DNA of 25,952 nucleotides from Sulfolobus sp. SCGC AB-777_G06 (GCA_003086555.1 QEFN01000012.1:1-25952), one strand, 5' to 3'; shown: positions 13,284 through 21,595, counted from the stretch's first letter. Made by a program: numbers and translations. The notes: generated by a model not told the origin, from the sequence alone.

Positions 13284-15491
13284 GTGGATCTTTATACAAT
13301 AGGCACTATAATAGGCTACCTAACTTACGCCACATGGCTATTCGTTATAGTAGGTATAATAATATCAGCAGTGCTGTTCGCAATGGGGAAGCTTAAGGAA
13401 GGTTCAAAAAAGTTTACAATGACATTAATAGCTGCATTCGTACTTACATTTGCGTTTACAATACTGAATAACGCAATACCTTACCAGACTTACAACTTGC
13501 CTGGATGGTACTATATATCATATTTAGCTTATGCTGGAGCTGCAGTATCTGTAATAGCTACTGCAATCTATCTTGTGAAGGGTGACCTAAGGGAAGCAGG
13601 TACATATTTCGTTGCTGCAGTACTAATATTATGGGCTGTTAATTATGCCCCTGCATTATTTTCAACACAACAGACGACTTCATCCACATTCGGCACAATT
13701 ATGCTCTCAGCGAGTCCAGAATCCGGAAACGCTCCATTAACATTCACATTGCAGGGGTATGTAATACCCGCACCTAACCAGACCGAAGACGTATACGTTT
13801 ATGCCATAAACGAATCTACAGGGCAAACTTTCGGTATGGCAGGAGGCACAGTGGGAACTAACGGGCAATTCTGCATAACAGAAAGTATAGGCGCCCCAGG
13901 CCAGTACGAGATAATTGCCTACATCCCTGGCACTTCGATACAAGGGAGTACAGCAGTAGATATTACCCCGGCTCCTAACTTTGGTTGGAATTTTGTAGCA
14001 GCAGGATTTTATGCTGTGGAGCAGTTCTTTGAAGGACTCGCATCAAACGTGCTGCACATCTTTAATTTACCTTTTATGTACGCCATTATGATGCCTATTT
14101 ACCCCACTAATGGAGGGGATCCCTTCGGCATAGGACAGACCATTTACCAGATGTATCAATATACAGAAGGGATAGCATTCGGCATTCTTGGAATATTTCT
14201 GATAGGTAACATACTATACAGATTATGGAACGGGGTCGAGGAAGGGATAAGTAGGATAATTATAGGGGTGTCAAAGGACGTAATTACAGTCGCGTTTGTA
14301 ATAGTAACAGCTCCTTATCTGTACGATGTCTTTGCAGACATAGTGAATATGGTAGGAGGGAATTTGATAAACTACGGAAACCCCGGGGCGTTATTAGCGG
14401 AGGCTTTCGGGGTTATAGCTGCAGGGATGGGGTTGGGTTACTTCGTTCCAGAACTAGCGGATATAGGGAGCGATTTAGTCTTCGCTATCTTCCTGGCATT
14501 CGCATTATTCGTAATCAGGTTCCTCGCTATTGCTGCAATATTGATAGCTACACCGATACTGGCGGCAATGTGGTTGTTCCCACCATTCAGAGGAGCCGTG
14601 AGATTATTTTTTGACATAATACTGGCTTTAGGTATATCCGGCATAATTGCAGCATCACTCCTAGCATTGCTCGGAAAATTGGCTTCAGCTTCACCTATTT
14701 TATCAGTAGGTATCGGCTTAGCGTCACCGGTACTCTTCGGCTTCCTACCTACGGTCCTCAGCTTTATTGGCGTCTCAGGAATCATGACACAAGGAGGATT
14801 CTTCCCGTTCGGAAGAGGAAAGAGGGGTACAAGTCAGAGTAGTAGTAGTTCACAGGGTTCTGTTGGAGGTGTAGTAGCAGGAGGTGTAGCTGGAGGTATT
14901 GCGGGAGCCACGATAACTCAGACGGCAGGACAAACGAAGCTTAGGAATCCAGGGGCCGGCAGTCCGACCTCCACCGTGTCAAGTCCTCCTTCCGCTCCCG
15001 TAGGGATAAAGGAAAGATTGAAGAATAGGATGACGGTGACGATTACGAGCGATCCACGCGACAACCTGAAATTCCCCGAGAAGCTGAGGGGCAGACTGAA
15101 GAAGGAAACCGATTACATCACTGGAGTGGAACTAGAGAAGCTCAAGCAGTACGGTAAGGAAATGGAGTGGGTAGCGTCCTCAGCACCACCCATTCCGGGT
15201 ATCTACGAGGAGATCAAGAAGTACGGCGAAAATAGGGCGAAGGAGTTAGGGATATCGCCCGAGCAGAGAGGAAGAGTAGTGCGTTATAGGGAAACGATAC
15301 CTCACGCCGTGATTCACGGAGTCGCTGGTAATTTGAAGGCAGGAGCTATAATGACTGCACAGAAGTTCGGGCAGAAGATGGACGACTGGCTGAACCAGCA
15401 GGGTATAAGCGTTAGGCCGTTCGAGAGCATTGAGAATAAGATAAGGGAAGTGAAGTTAAGAAAGAGTAAACAAACTAACAATAAGTTTTAA
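13284..15491 (+). CDS. VirB6/CedA-like channel protein with N-terminal pilin-like repeats and Ig-like domain
   Basis: 735 aa. Residues 1-62 are a two-helix hairpin similar to the pilin before it (shared YATWL/YAAWL and AAFVLTF/AAFLLTF). Residues 73-126 form a second hairpin of the same kind. Residues 137-229 look like an extracellular Ig- or PKD-like beta domain (SASPESGNAPLTFTLQGYV to STAVDITP). Residues 235-505 contain five or six membrane helices with a long loop, the VirB6/TrbL pattern. Residues 508-545 are a Ser/Gly linker and 570-735 a charged cytoplasmic tail. Likely the inner-membrane channel of the transfer machine. GTG start at 13284, own promoter module. Confidence 0.8.
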   Translation: MDLYTIGTIIGYLTYATWLFVIVGIIISAVLFAMGKLKEGSKKFTMTLIAAFVLTFAFTILNNAIPYQTYNLPGWYYISYLAYAGAAVSVIATAIYLVKGDLREAGTYFVAAVLILWAVNYAPALFSTQQTTSSTFGTIMLSASPESGNAPLTFTLQGYVIPAPNQTEDVYVYAINESTGQTFGMAGGTVGTNGQFCITESIGAPGQYEIIAYIPGTSIQGSTAVDITPAPNFGWNFVAAGFYAVEQFFEGLASNVLHIFNLPFMYAIMMPIYPTNGGDPFGIGQTIYQMYQYTEGIAFGILGIFLIGNILYRLWNGVEEGISRIIIGVSKDVITVAFVIVTAPYLYDVFADIVNMVGGNLINYGNPGALLAEAFGVIAAGMGLGYFVPELADIGSDLVFAIFLAFALFVIRFLAIAAILIATPILAAMWLFPPFRGAVRLFFDIILALGISGIIAASLLALLGKLASASPILSVGIGLASPVLFGFLPTVLSFIGVSGIMTQGGFFPFGRGKRGTSQSSSSSQGSVGGVVAGGVAGGIAGATITQTAGQTKLRNPGAGSPTSTVSSPPSAPVGIKERLKNRMTVTITSDPRDNLKFPEKLRGRLKKETDYITGVELEKLKQYGKEMEWVASSAPPIPGIYEEIKKYGENRAKELGISPEQRGRVVRYRETIPHAVIHGVAGNLKAGAIMTAQKFGQKMDDWLNQQGISVRPFESIENKIREVKLRKSKQTNNKF

Positions 15492-15556
15492 AGACATATC
15501 TTTTTCTTTGCTTTCCATTCTTTATGTTTAAATATTATTATAATGTATAATAATTT

Positions 15557-16015
15557 ATGGAGCAAGTACAGATAGTCATCCCGGATATTACCGACCTTGT
15601 AGAACAGCACAAGGTAGATGAAGAAATCTACGCCCCAGACGGTACTCTGCTGATGAAACCCTATGAAGTTATAATAGAGAATCCGCTGATTATGAACAGG
15701 AAGAAGTGGAGGTTGTTTGCTAATTATACGCCCCTAAAGGTAGACCCGGAAAATAAGATCTACGTAGCTAAAGTAAATACAACAGGCCAAATCATTGAAA
15801 TAAGGGATGTTGACTTATCAAGAATGATGGGATATGTTAGGTTAGATCATCCAGGTGCGACCGTAGAGGAAGTAGTTAACATGGATCTAGCTGAAGTAGT
15901 AAAGCAGACTGGTGACTTCAAAGACGATGACGAGATGGGTGCTTATGCAATGACCCTATATTTAGGCTTAGCGTATGCCATAAAGTACGGTCTTCTAATT
16001 CTCGTAAAAGATTAG
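15557..16015 (+). CDS. soluble protein of the conjugation block, unrecognised
   Basis: 152 aa, acidic, no membrane segment except a weakly hydrophobic end (TLYLGLAYAIKYGLLILVKD). Beta-rich N-terminal half (VQIVIPDITDLV, RKKWRLFANYTPL) and helical C-terminal half (VEEVVNMDLAEVVKQTG). Not recognised. Its promoter is different from the shared module: TTTAAATATT about 27 nt before the ATG, so the mRNA should be leaderless. Position between the VirB6-like gene and the coupling-protein operon suggests a role in transfer, for instance a cytoplasmic partner of the ATPases. Confidence 0.7.
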   Translation: MEQVQIVIPDITDLVEQHKVDEEIYAPDGTLLMKPYEVIIENPLIMNRKKWRLFANYTPLKVDPENKIYVAKVNTTGQIIEIRDVDLSRMMGYVRLDHPGATVEEVVNMDLAEVVKQTGDFKDDDEMGAYAMTLYLGLAYAIKYGLLILVKD

Positions 16016-16025
16016 ATTTTTTGAA

Positions 16026-16041
16026 TAAACTCCCCAGTTTA
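16026..16041. repeat. dispersed palindrome TAAACT-CCCC-AGTTTA, perfect copy
   Basis: Perfect copy followed at once by promoter module copy 4 (16050). It divides the VirB6-like part of the block from the coupling-protein operon. Confidence 0.85.
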
Positions 16042-16049
16042 CTGATTCT

Positions 16050-16079
16050 GGTTAATAAACTTTCAGACAAGTTTATTGG
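16050..16079 (+). promoter_or_regulatory. shared conjugation promoter module, copy 4
   Basis: GGTTAATAAACTTTCAG then ACAAGTTTATTGG, with perfect AATAAACT-N8-AGTTTATT palindrome. Drives the small membrane protein and the coupling protein; its last base is the first of the GTG start. Confidence 0.7.
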
Positions 16080-16375
16080 TGGGAGAAATTCAGACAAACG
16101 AAACTACAATCCCTCCTATTGAAGTAGCGCACTGGACTTACGAAGTATACAATTTCATAGTGCAGATAATAGCGCACATACTACAGATTACGATATTTCA
16201 ACAAGATCCTACAATTGCTAGTCAATATGCTACTCTCATATCATGGCTAATACCTCTGAGCGCAGTATATATTATTCTGACCTTAGCCACTTCTTTCAAG
16301 AAAATTCTGGGATACGTTATAGCTGCAGGCTGGATATTCATCATACTAATGCTTATACTCTCAAAGGTGGGATGA
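16079..16375 (+). CDS. small two/three-helix membrane protein of the transfer operon
   Basis: About 98 aa from GTG 16079 (TTG at 16076 is an alternative). Polar N-terminus, a helix VYNFIVQIIAHILQITIF (about residues 24-41) and two strong membrane helices ATLISWLIPLSAVYIILTLA and ILGYVIAAGWIFIILMLIL separated by a short TSFKK loop. That hairpin is again pilin/VirB2-like in layout, without a signal peptide. First gene of the operon leading to the coupling ATPase, driven by promoter module copy 4. CedA2-like or VirB3-like roles are possible; I cannot decide. Confidence 0.7.
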   Translation: MGEIQTNETTIPPIEVAHWTYEVYNFIVQIIAHILQITIFQQDPTIASQYATLISWLIPLSAVYIILTLATSFKKILGYVIAAGWIFIILMLILSKVG

Positions 16376-16584
16376 TGAAAAATGAGCAGAAGAGAAATAA
16401 TATTAAGAGGGGTAATAACGGCGATAGGGATAGGGCTTCTGGTAGCTGGAATAGTAATGTTGATCCGCTAAGCGACTTTGTATCATATGTCCTGTCACAG
16501 GGAAAATTACCGAGACGAGTTAGGATATTCGCCTTTCTATACGAAATATTTTGGAGGTTGAGGAGGCTTGTTCAAAAAGAATAG
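16372..16584 (+). CDS. 70-aa basic protein between membrane gene and coupling ATPase
   Basis: Starting at ATG 16372 (overlapping the stop of the gene before as ATGA) the frame has an unusual polar first half and then a good amphipathic, basic end, SDFVSYVLSQGKLPRRVRIF and AFLYEIFWRLRRLVQK, which overlaps the start of the coupling-protein gene by 17 nt. The first half is out of phase with a strongly hydrophobic frame (see 16382-16471). A single-base change near 16465 would join that membrane helix to this tail, giving a 68-aa membrane protein; so either two overlapping small genes or one frameshifted gene. Confidence 0.45.
   Translation: MMKNEQKRNNIKRGNNGDRDRASGSWNSNVDPLSDFVSYVLSQGKLPRRVRIFAFLYEIFWRLRRLVQKE
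16382..16471 (+). CDS. possible 29-aa single-helix membrane microprotein
   Basis: ATG 16382 to TAA 16469-16471: SRREIILRG then VITAIGIGLLVAGIVMLIR. A positive N-terminus and one perfect membrane helix. Either a true microprotein or the N-terminal part of a gene whose tail is in the frame of 16372-16584. Confidence 0.4.
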   Translation: MSRREIILRGVITAIGIGLLVAGIVMLIR

Positions 16585-19549
16585 GTTGACTTTCAATACT
16601 TATGAACTATTTCCTAAAGTAAATGTAAAATATGGGGACCTCACGAGAGTATTAGGCAATATTTTTGCAATAATGTACTATAGGGATGAAAAACTACTGC
16701 ATATTTATACTAAAACTCTTATTTCGGCACAAACATTAAGGCAATACTTCGGAATTCAGCAAAGCAATATACCTTCATTCAAATACTACGCTGAAGCTGT
16801 ATTGAAGAAAGAGAATGACTTCTATTCATTACATGAGTTTAATGACATACAAAGCTTTCTTAGTAGTCTAGAAGTTGGCCAGGGAATGTATATCTGGTTT
16901 TCTTTAGAACCTAACTTAAAAGAGGTTCATTATTGGTATCTGAATAAGATACAAAAGTTTGTACAGCAAGGTAGTGAGAAACATAAATACCTAGCCCAGG
17001 CAATAAGGGAGAAATTGAAGGATCCGTTATACCTTGTAAGAATAATTCTTTTAGATAACTGCAGAAAAAGGTTGAAACTCTTATCAAAACAATTTGATGT
17101 ATACAGCAGTCTTAGGCTTAGCTGGGAGATACCATTTTTCTGCTCGGAAAAAACCATAATGAAAATAATTAATGAACCACCTAGGTTATCAGTTATAAGG
17201 GCTTTTCTAAATGAAAAGAAATGGATTCATATCACAAAAAGTAACATGTATCAATTACTTGTAATTCCAGATCCTAGTATAGTACCGATTAATATAGGTA
17301 GAGGAACACCACTTCCTGACATAGTCCCAGAAAGACCTAACGGCTTCAGAATAGGTACCACGGAAAGTGGTAAAGAAGTAAAACTAGAAATTGAGGATTT
17401 ACAAAGGCACATGTACGTGATAGGAAGGACTGGAGCTGGAAAGACGACATTCATTAAAACATTACTTATAAACTTCATGAAAAAGTATCCTAATAGCGTA
17501 GGAGTAGTTATTGACCCTAACGGGGATTTCGCTGAAGAACTTGCCACTTACTATAAAGACTATGATAAACTGGTTTATGTAGACCCAGTAGAAGCAACTG
17601 TTGCAGTTAATCCCCTTTCCATACCTAAGGGCCTCCCTAAAGACCAAGCATTCCTCTTAGCGGAATCAAACGTTAAGGAAATCTTCACACAGTTGTTTGC
17701 ATTAAAGGAAAGTGCAGTATATGTAAACTACATAATAATAAATGCGCTGAAGCTCCTCTACATGAGGACTACGAGCCCTACGTTCTCTGACTTATATAAT
17801 ATTATAATGAAGTTGAGGAGCGGAGAGCTGGATTTACCTATTGACGACCCAGAATGGGAGGAGAAATTACAGCAATTCCAGGAACTGGAAGAAACTACGT
17901 ATATCTCAGCACTTTCAAGACTGGAAGAATACGCTACTAATCCGCTGCTTAAGAGGTTGTTTAACAGTGACAGCATAGACGACGTGTTACAGCAGGGCAA
18001 TATAATTGTAATCAACGCATCAAATGCAATGATAGGATCACCAGCTTCATTCCTCATGATAGCTGGCTGGATCTACAAATTATGGTATTCTGCTTTGATC
18101 AGGGCATCCTTGAGGAAAGAGAGGATCCCAGTCCTTACGATAATAGATGAGTTCGAGGTGATAGGTAACCTTAGTATATTAGACGTTATATTATCTCAAG
18201 CAAGAAAATTTGGGATGCACCTTGTTCTAGCACACCAGCATACCGAACAGTTACCTTCAGAACTGCTTAAGAGCGTACTGGTAAACACTGCAGTAAAAGT
18301 ACTTTTAGGTACTGAAGCAACAGATGCGGAAAAACTCTCTAAGAGTGACCCAGACTTCTCAACAGAAATAGCAAATGTTTTACCTAATTTGAAGCCTGGT
18401 GAGGCTATTTTACTAGTAAAGCCAAGAAACACAGAAGCTACGGTTCCATTTAAAGTAAAAATAGATATGATAGAAACTAAGAGAGACATCGATGCAGTAA
18501 AAGAAGTAATAGAGAAAATGAAACAGAAGTACTGGAATAGAGAAGTCGGCCAAACTGATATTACGTCCATCATAAATCCTGTCCTGAAATATATAGAGAA
18601 GCCTAAAATCTTAGAGCAATTAATCCTTTACTACACTTACGTATCTAAAGGTCACATTATCCTAATGGTAGACTTACTTAAGAAGATAGGAATCGACAGA
18701 GATAGAGTGGAAGACGTGGTAAATAAACTAGAATCGTTAGGGTATATCACCACAGAAAAACAGGGAAATAAGAAAGTTCTAGTTTACGGTAAAGGTTTAT
18801 TTGGAGATATAAAAGCATCTGCACCAAGCAATGAAGGAAGGAAACTAGCAATGAAAGTTATGTTGAAATATATGAAACAGGGTTATTACGTAGCTCCTGC
18901 TAAACAGAGCCCTAATTTAGAATCAAGACCAGACTTAGTCGCGATACCCATAGATAGAGCAACTCTGAGGCCAGAATACGATAGGGCAATAGCAATCGAA
19001 ATAGAGAGCTGTAATGAAATTTCAACCCACCCCGAACAAGTGGTAAGGAATTGGAGGAAGGAGAGCGTAAAGGACTTCTTAGAAGTTCATAGCTGGACTT
19101 ACGAAGAATGTTTTGATAAGTTGCAGCAGCTATATAATCAACTTTCTGATACAGAGAAGAACAAAGTTAAGATATTCTCGATTAAGCTCAGGAAAAAAGT
19201 AGAACAAGAAGCATCAGAAACAAAGAATAAAGCAGAGGAAACTGGGGAGTTAATGCAGAAAGGGAATAAGCAGAAAAACGAAGCACAAACTATTGACATT
19301 AAACCAGGGAGTTTAACTAAGATAATGTTAGGTAACATAGAGGTTTTAGTAATTCAAGAAGATGGAGAATTATCAGTCATAGAATTTAACGGAAATAGGT
19401 ACGTCATTAAAAAGAAGGATTTAGAGGATTTCATAAGGAGAAAAGATGAGATAAAAACTATTACGTTAGGTAGGGATATACTTGGCATTAAGCTATCCGC
19501 AATCCTTGCTGACGGAGGTACTCTAACTGCTCTGGTAAAGCAAACCTAA
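16568..19549 (+). CDS. VirD4/TraG-type coupling ATPase with winged-helix and nuclease-like C-terminal domains
   Basis: 993 aa, similar in size to the TraG-like proteins of pNOB8-type plasmids. Residues 1-255 are a divergent N-domain without membrane anchor. ATPase core: Walker A GRTGAGKT (286-293), VVIDPNGDF (313-321), Walker B VLTIIDEFE (522-530), FGMHLVLAHQ (548-557), APS-like tail to about 635. Residues 678-745 form a winged helix (EQLILYYTYVSKGHIILM to GNKKVLVYGKG). Residues 756-870 resemble a PD-(D/E)XK nuclease fold: RPDLVAIPID (787-796), AIAIEIES (807-814), HPEQVVRNW (821-829). Then a charged linker and a small beta domain. TTG start with GGAGG upstream. Delivers DNA to the channel; the tail may process or recognise it. 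Confidence 0.88.
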   Translation: MFKKNRLTFNTYELFPKVNVKYGDLTRVLGNIFAIMYYRDEKLLHIYTKTLISAQTLRQYFGIQQSNIPSFKYYAEAVLKKENDFYSLHEFNDIQSFLSSLEVGQGMYIWFSLEPNLKEVHYWYLNKIQKFVQQGSEKHKYLAQAIREKLKDPLYLVRIILLDNCRKRLKLLSKQFDVYSSLRLSWEIPFFCSEKTIMKIINEPPRLSVIRAFLNEKKWIHITKSNMYQLLVIPDPSIVPINIGRGTPLPDIVPERPNGFRIGTTESGKEVKLEIEDLQRHMYVIGRTGAGKTTFIKTLLINFMKKYPNSVGVVIDPNGDFAEELATYYKDYDKLVYVDPVEATVAVNPLSIPKGLPKDQAFLLAESNVKEIFTQLFALKESAVYVNYIIINALKLLYMRTTSPTFSDLYNIIMKLRSGELDLPIDDPEWEEKLQQFQELEETTYISALSRLEEYATNPLLKRLFNSDSIDDVLQQGNIIVINASNAMIGSPASFLMIAGWIYKLWYSALIRASLRKERIPVLTIIDEFEVIGNLSILDVILSQARKFGMHLVLAHQHTEQLPSELLKSVLVNTAVKVLLGTEATDAEKLSKSDPDFSTEIANVLPNLKPGEAILLVKPRNTEATVPFKVKIDMIETKRDIDAVKEVIEKMKQKYWNREVGQTDITSIINPVLKYIEKPKILEQLILYYTYVSKGHIILMVDLLKKIGIDRDRVEDVVNKLESLGYITTEKQGNKKVLVYGKGLFGDIKASAPSNEGRKLAMKVMLKYMKQGYYVAPAKQSPNLESRPDLVAIPIDRATLRPEYDRAIAIEIESCNEISTHPEQVVRNWRKESVKDFLEVHSWTYEECFDKLQQLYNQLSDTEKNKVKIFSIKLRKKVEQEASETKNKAEETGELMQKGNKQKNEAQTIDIKPGSLTKIMLGNIEVLVIQEDGELSVIEFNGNRYVIKKKDLEDFIRRKDEIKTITLGRDILGIKLSAILADGGTLTALVKQT
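19239..19253. repeat. CCCC-palindrome copy inside the coupling-protein gene
   Basis: AAACT-GGGG-AGTTAA inside the linker of the coupling protein (codes for TGELM). May be a functional copy of the motif or chance; it falls in the variable linker, where a junction would be tolerated. Confidence 0.5.
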
Positions 19550-19976
19550 GGAAAGGTTCATCGTTTAACTGTATTTTTAATATTAGCCCTTCTTTTGCCA
19601 TTCCGTCCAATATTTTCCTAATAGTTATCTCCTGTGATGTCGCTTTCCTTCTACTTATTTGTACTTCTCCAGATAGATATTTTCTTATAAACTCATCTCT
19701 AGTTTTTAACTTTTCGAGTAATTCACTAAAAGTAATTAATGGTGTATCCTTAACTATTTCAAGTGTTAATGCCCTTATTCTACCTTTTAAAGTAACAAAT
19801 TGATCTACATTAGCTGTATATACTTTAATCCAGTTTCTCCTATTCTTTTTCTTACCTTGAGAAGTCTTACTTTTATTACCCTTACTTTTCCTAACTTGCT
19901 CACTGCTTGCATTTATATTACTATCATTTGGAGTAATAGTTGAGTTATTATTTGATTTGTTTACCTCTTCTGCCAT
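19488..19976 (-). CDS. winged-helix DNA-binding protein with basic disordered N-terminus
   Basis: 162 aa. Residues 1-48 are Asn/Ser/Lys-rich and disordered (SNNNSTITPNDSN, later KSKGNKSKTSQGKKKNRR). Residues 60-160 are structured: helices ALTLEIVKDTPLITFSELLE and RRKATSQEITIRKILDGMAK, then EGLILKIQLNDEPFLRFALP, a wing-like end. It overlaps the coupling-protein gene by 62 nt tail to tail and looks out on the origin-like region, with a TATA box (TTTATAGAT near 20000) giving a nearly leaderless mRNA. A role as regulator, relaxosome factor or replication initiator at the neighbouring origin is possible; unproven. Confidence 0.75.
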   Translation of the reverse strand: MAEEVNKSNNNSTITPNDSNINASSEQVRKSKGNKSKTSQGKKKNRRNWIKVYTANVDQFVTLKGRIRALTLEIVKDTPLITFSELLEKLKTRDEFIRKYLSGEVQISRRKATSQEITIRKILDGMAKEGLILKIQLNDEPFLRFALPEQLEYLRQQGLRIA

Positions 19977-20654
19977 TTTCTCATCTATAATTATCTATCT
20001 ATAAATAAATAAACATTAGACTATCTAAGATTTAGTATTCATTAAAATAGAAACTATTAGATTATATATGTGTTAGATCTGTCTTAGATTAGACTTTTCG
20101 CACGCATTTCATTTCTATACCCCCATTCTCTAATTTGTTTCTTATCTTTTTAATAAAATTCTATACCCGAAATTTCGGGCTTTTCGCCCGTTTCGGACTT
20201 TCGTTTTAACTATTCGTTTTAACTATCAAACTCTTTTTCTAAACTCTCTTCTCCTCCTCTTTCTTTGCTCCTTTCTAAGCTGCTTTGCTTTTCCCGCTTT
20301 GCTAACTCTTCTCTTGCAGCTATACTTCCTGCTTTTTACAAATCTCTACTAACTCTAATTCTGCTAACTGCTTTCTGCTTATTCTTTTTCTTTTTTGCTA
20401 ACTCTGCTTTGCAAACACTTCTACTTTGCTAACTACCTTTTGCTTTGCAAATTCACTGCTTTACTAACTCTTTGCTTACTATTCTGTCTTCTTTCCATTT
20501 GCCCCGACCATTAAAAGGTCCTTTTCCCCTAACTTCCTTAATCTAAATAAGCAGCTCCAGGGTCCTTTCTAACCCTTACACGGTCCTATAGCTTAACTAT
20601 TATAACCACCTCAGTTCCATTCTTTTCTCTATCTAATCCTTAACCCTTAACCTC

Positions 20655-20717
20655 ACTATTCTTTCTCTACATCATAAATAATAGTACATAAACACTACAA
20701 AAATACAACTGCGCTAA
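20655..20717. repeat. tandem duplication in the origin region, copy 1
   Basis: Begins ACTATTCTTTCTCTACAT and ends CTGCGCTAA. Differs from copy 2 by an extra CAT and one substitution. Each copy is followed, after 75-95 bp, by a GC hairpin, so the duplicated unit is about 300 bp. Confidence 0.8.
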
Positions 20718-20809
20718 TCCTTTACTCCCTTTATCCTTACTCCTAAAATCCCTTCTCTTTTTTAAGAATCCACATAAAACATTTTTCATTAGAGTTCTAT
20801 TTTTAGTAT

Positions 20810-20832
20810 AAGGGGCTTCGCCCCTTAACCCC
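20810..20832. repeat. GC hairpin iteron 1
   Basis: AAGGGGC-TTC-GCCCCTT followed by AACCCC and preceded by AGTAT. Seven-base perfect stem. Confidence 0.85.
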
Positions 20833-20958
20833 AGATTTTTCTAAGCAGCTACTAACACGGACCTACTTACTCTTATAACTTAGCCTTAAATAACCAAACC
20901 TAATACCTTCTAATCCCATTCTAACTAACTATTTTACTTTACAGGGTCCTACAGCCTT

Positions 20959-21018
20959 ACTATTCTTTCTCTACATAAATAATAGTACATAAACACTACA
21001 AAAATACGACTGCGCTAA
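20959..21018. repeat. tandem duplication in the origin region, copy 2
   Basis: Same sequence as copy 1 (20655) with a 3-base deletion and A to G near its end; offset 304 bp. Confidence 0.8.
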
Positions 21019-21090
21019 CCCTTATTACTCCTCTCTTTAGTCTCTACTCTTCTCTAGTTTAAGAATATACATTTTTACATTAATTAGTAT

Positions 21091-21114
21091 AAGGGGCTTT
21101 CGCCCCTTAACCCC
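21091..21114. repeat. GC hairpin iteron 2
   Basis: AAGGGGC-TTTC-GCCCCTT, then AACCCC; one extra T in the loop, the stem is unchanged. Confidence 0.85.
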
Positions 21115-21210
21115 GTTTGCTAACCTAACTAGCGCTAACCTAACTAGTTTATCCTTCTTACTTCCCTAACCTAACCTACCTCCTTCCTCCCCAATTCAAT
21201 ATTAGTCTAT

Positions 21211-21233
21211 AAGGGGCTTCGCCCCTTAACCCC
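21211..21233. repeat. GC hairpin iteron 3
   Basis: AAGGGGC-TTC-GCCCCTT, then AACCCCAG; identical core to iterons 1 and 4. Confidence 0.85.
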
Positions 21234-21323
21234 AGTTTCTTACCAATCCATCTTTTTAATCTAACACATTGCATTACTCTTCTCCTCGCTAATTTACCTC
21301 CCTCTCTAATTCGTCTAGTCTAT

Positions 21324-21346
21324 AAGGGGCTTCGCCCCTTAACCCC
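21324..21346. repeat. GC hairpin iteron 4
   Basis: AAGGGGC-TTC-GCCCCTT, then AACCCCAG. Spacing to iteron 3 is 113 bp, close to the 120 bp between iterons 2 and 3. Confidence 0.85.
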
Positions 21347-21359
21347 AGATTTTAATTCC

Positions 21360-21595
21360 TTTGCCTGCAGGACCTCCTGCCATTGCTTTGCCTGGCTTAC
21401 CTAGCCTGCCTTACTTTGCCTTACTGCCTGGCATAGCAGCTTTGCCCGGCATTTGCCTGGCTTTCCCACCTTGCCTAGCCTAGAAGCATAGCCTAGCATA
21501 GATAGCTTACCTAGCCCTCCTTACCTACCTCCCGGACCTTCCTTACCTACCTCGCCTTACCTCCCGGACCTCGAACTCGAATCTCGAACCCGGAC
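21360..21595. repeat. degenerate TGCCTGGC / CCTAGCC / CTTACCTA low-complexity tract
   Basis: A run of short related words (TTGCCTGGC, TTGCCTAGCC, CTTACCTACCTC, CCCGGACC), all in one orientation, ending in TCGAACTCGAATCTCGAACC repeats. It has no open frame of protein-like composition. The minus strand reads purine-rich. Confidence 0.65.

Noticed and set aside
12842..15491. Chromosomal Ced DNA-import operon
   Set aside because: The protein types are related, but the presence of a TraG-like coupling ATPase of about 1000 aa, dispersed plasmid motifs, att remnants and an origin-like region favours a conjugative element. Not fully excluded.
20810..21346. CRISPR array
   Set aside because: The four hairpin units have unequal spacing (281, 120, 113 bp) and related, not unique, sequence between them; no cas genes nearby.
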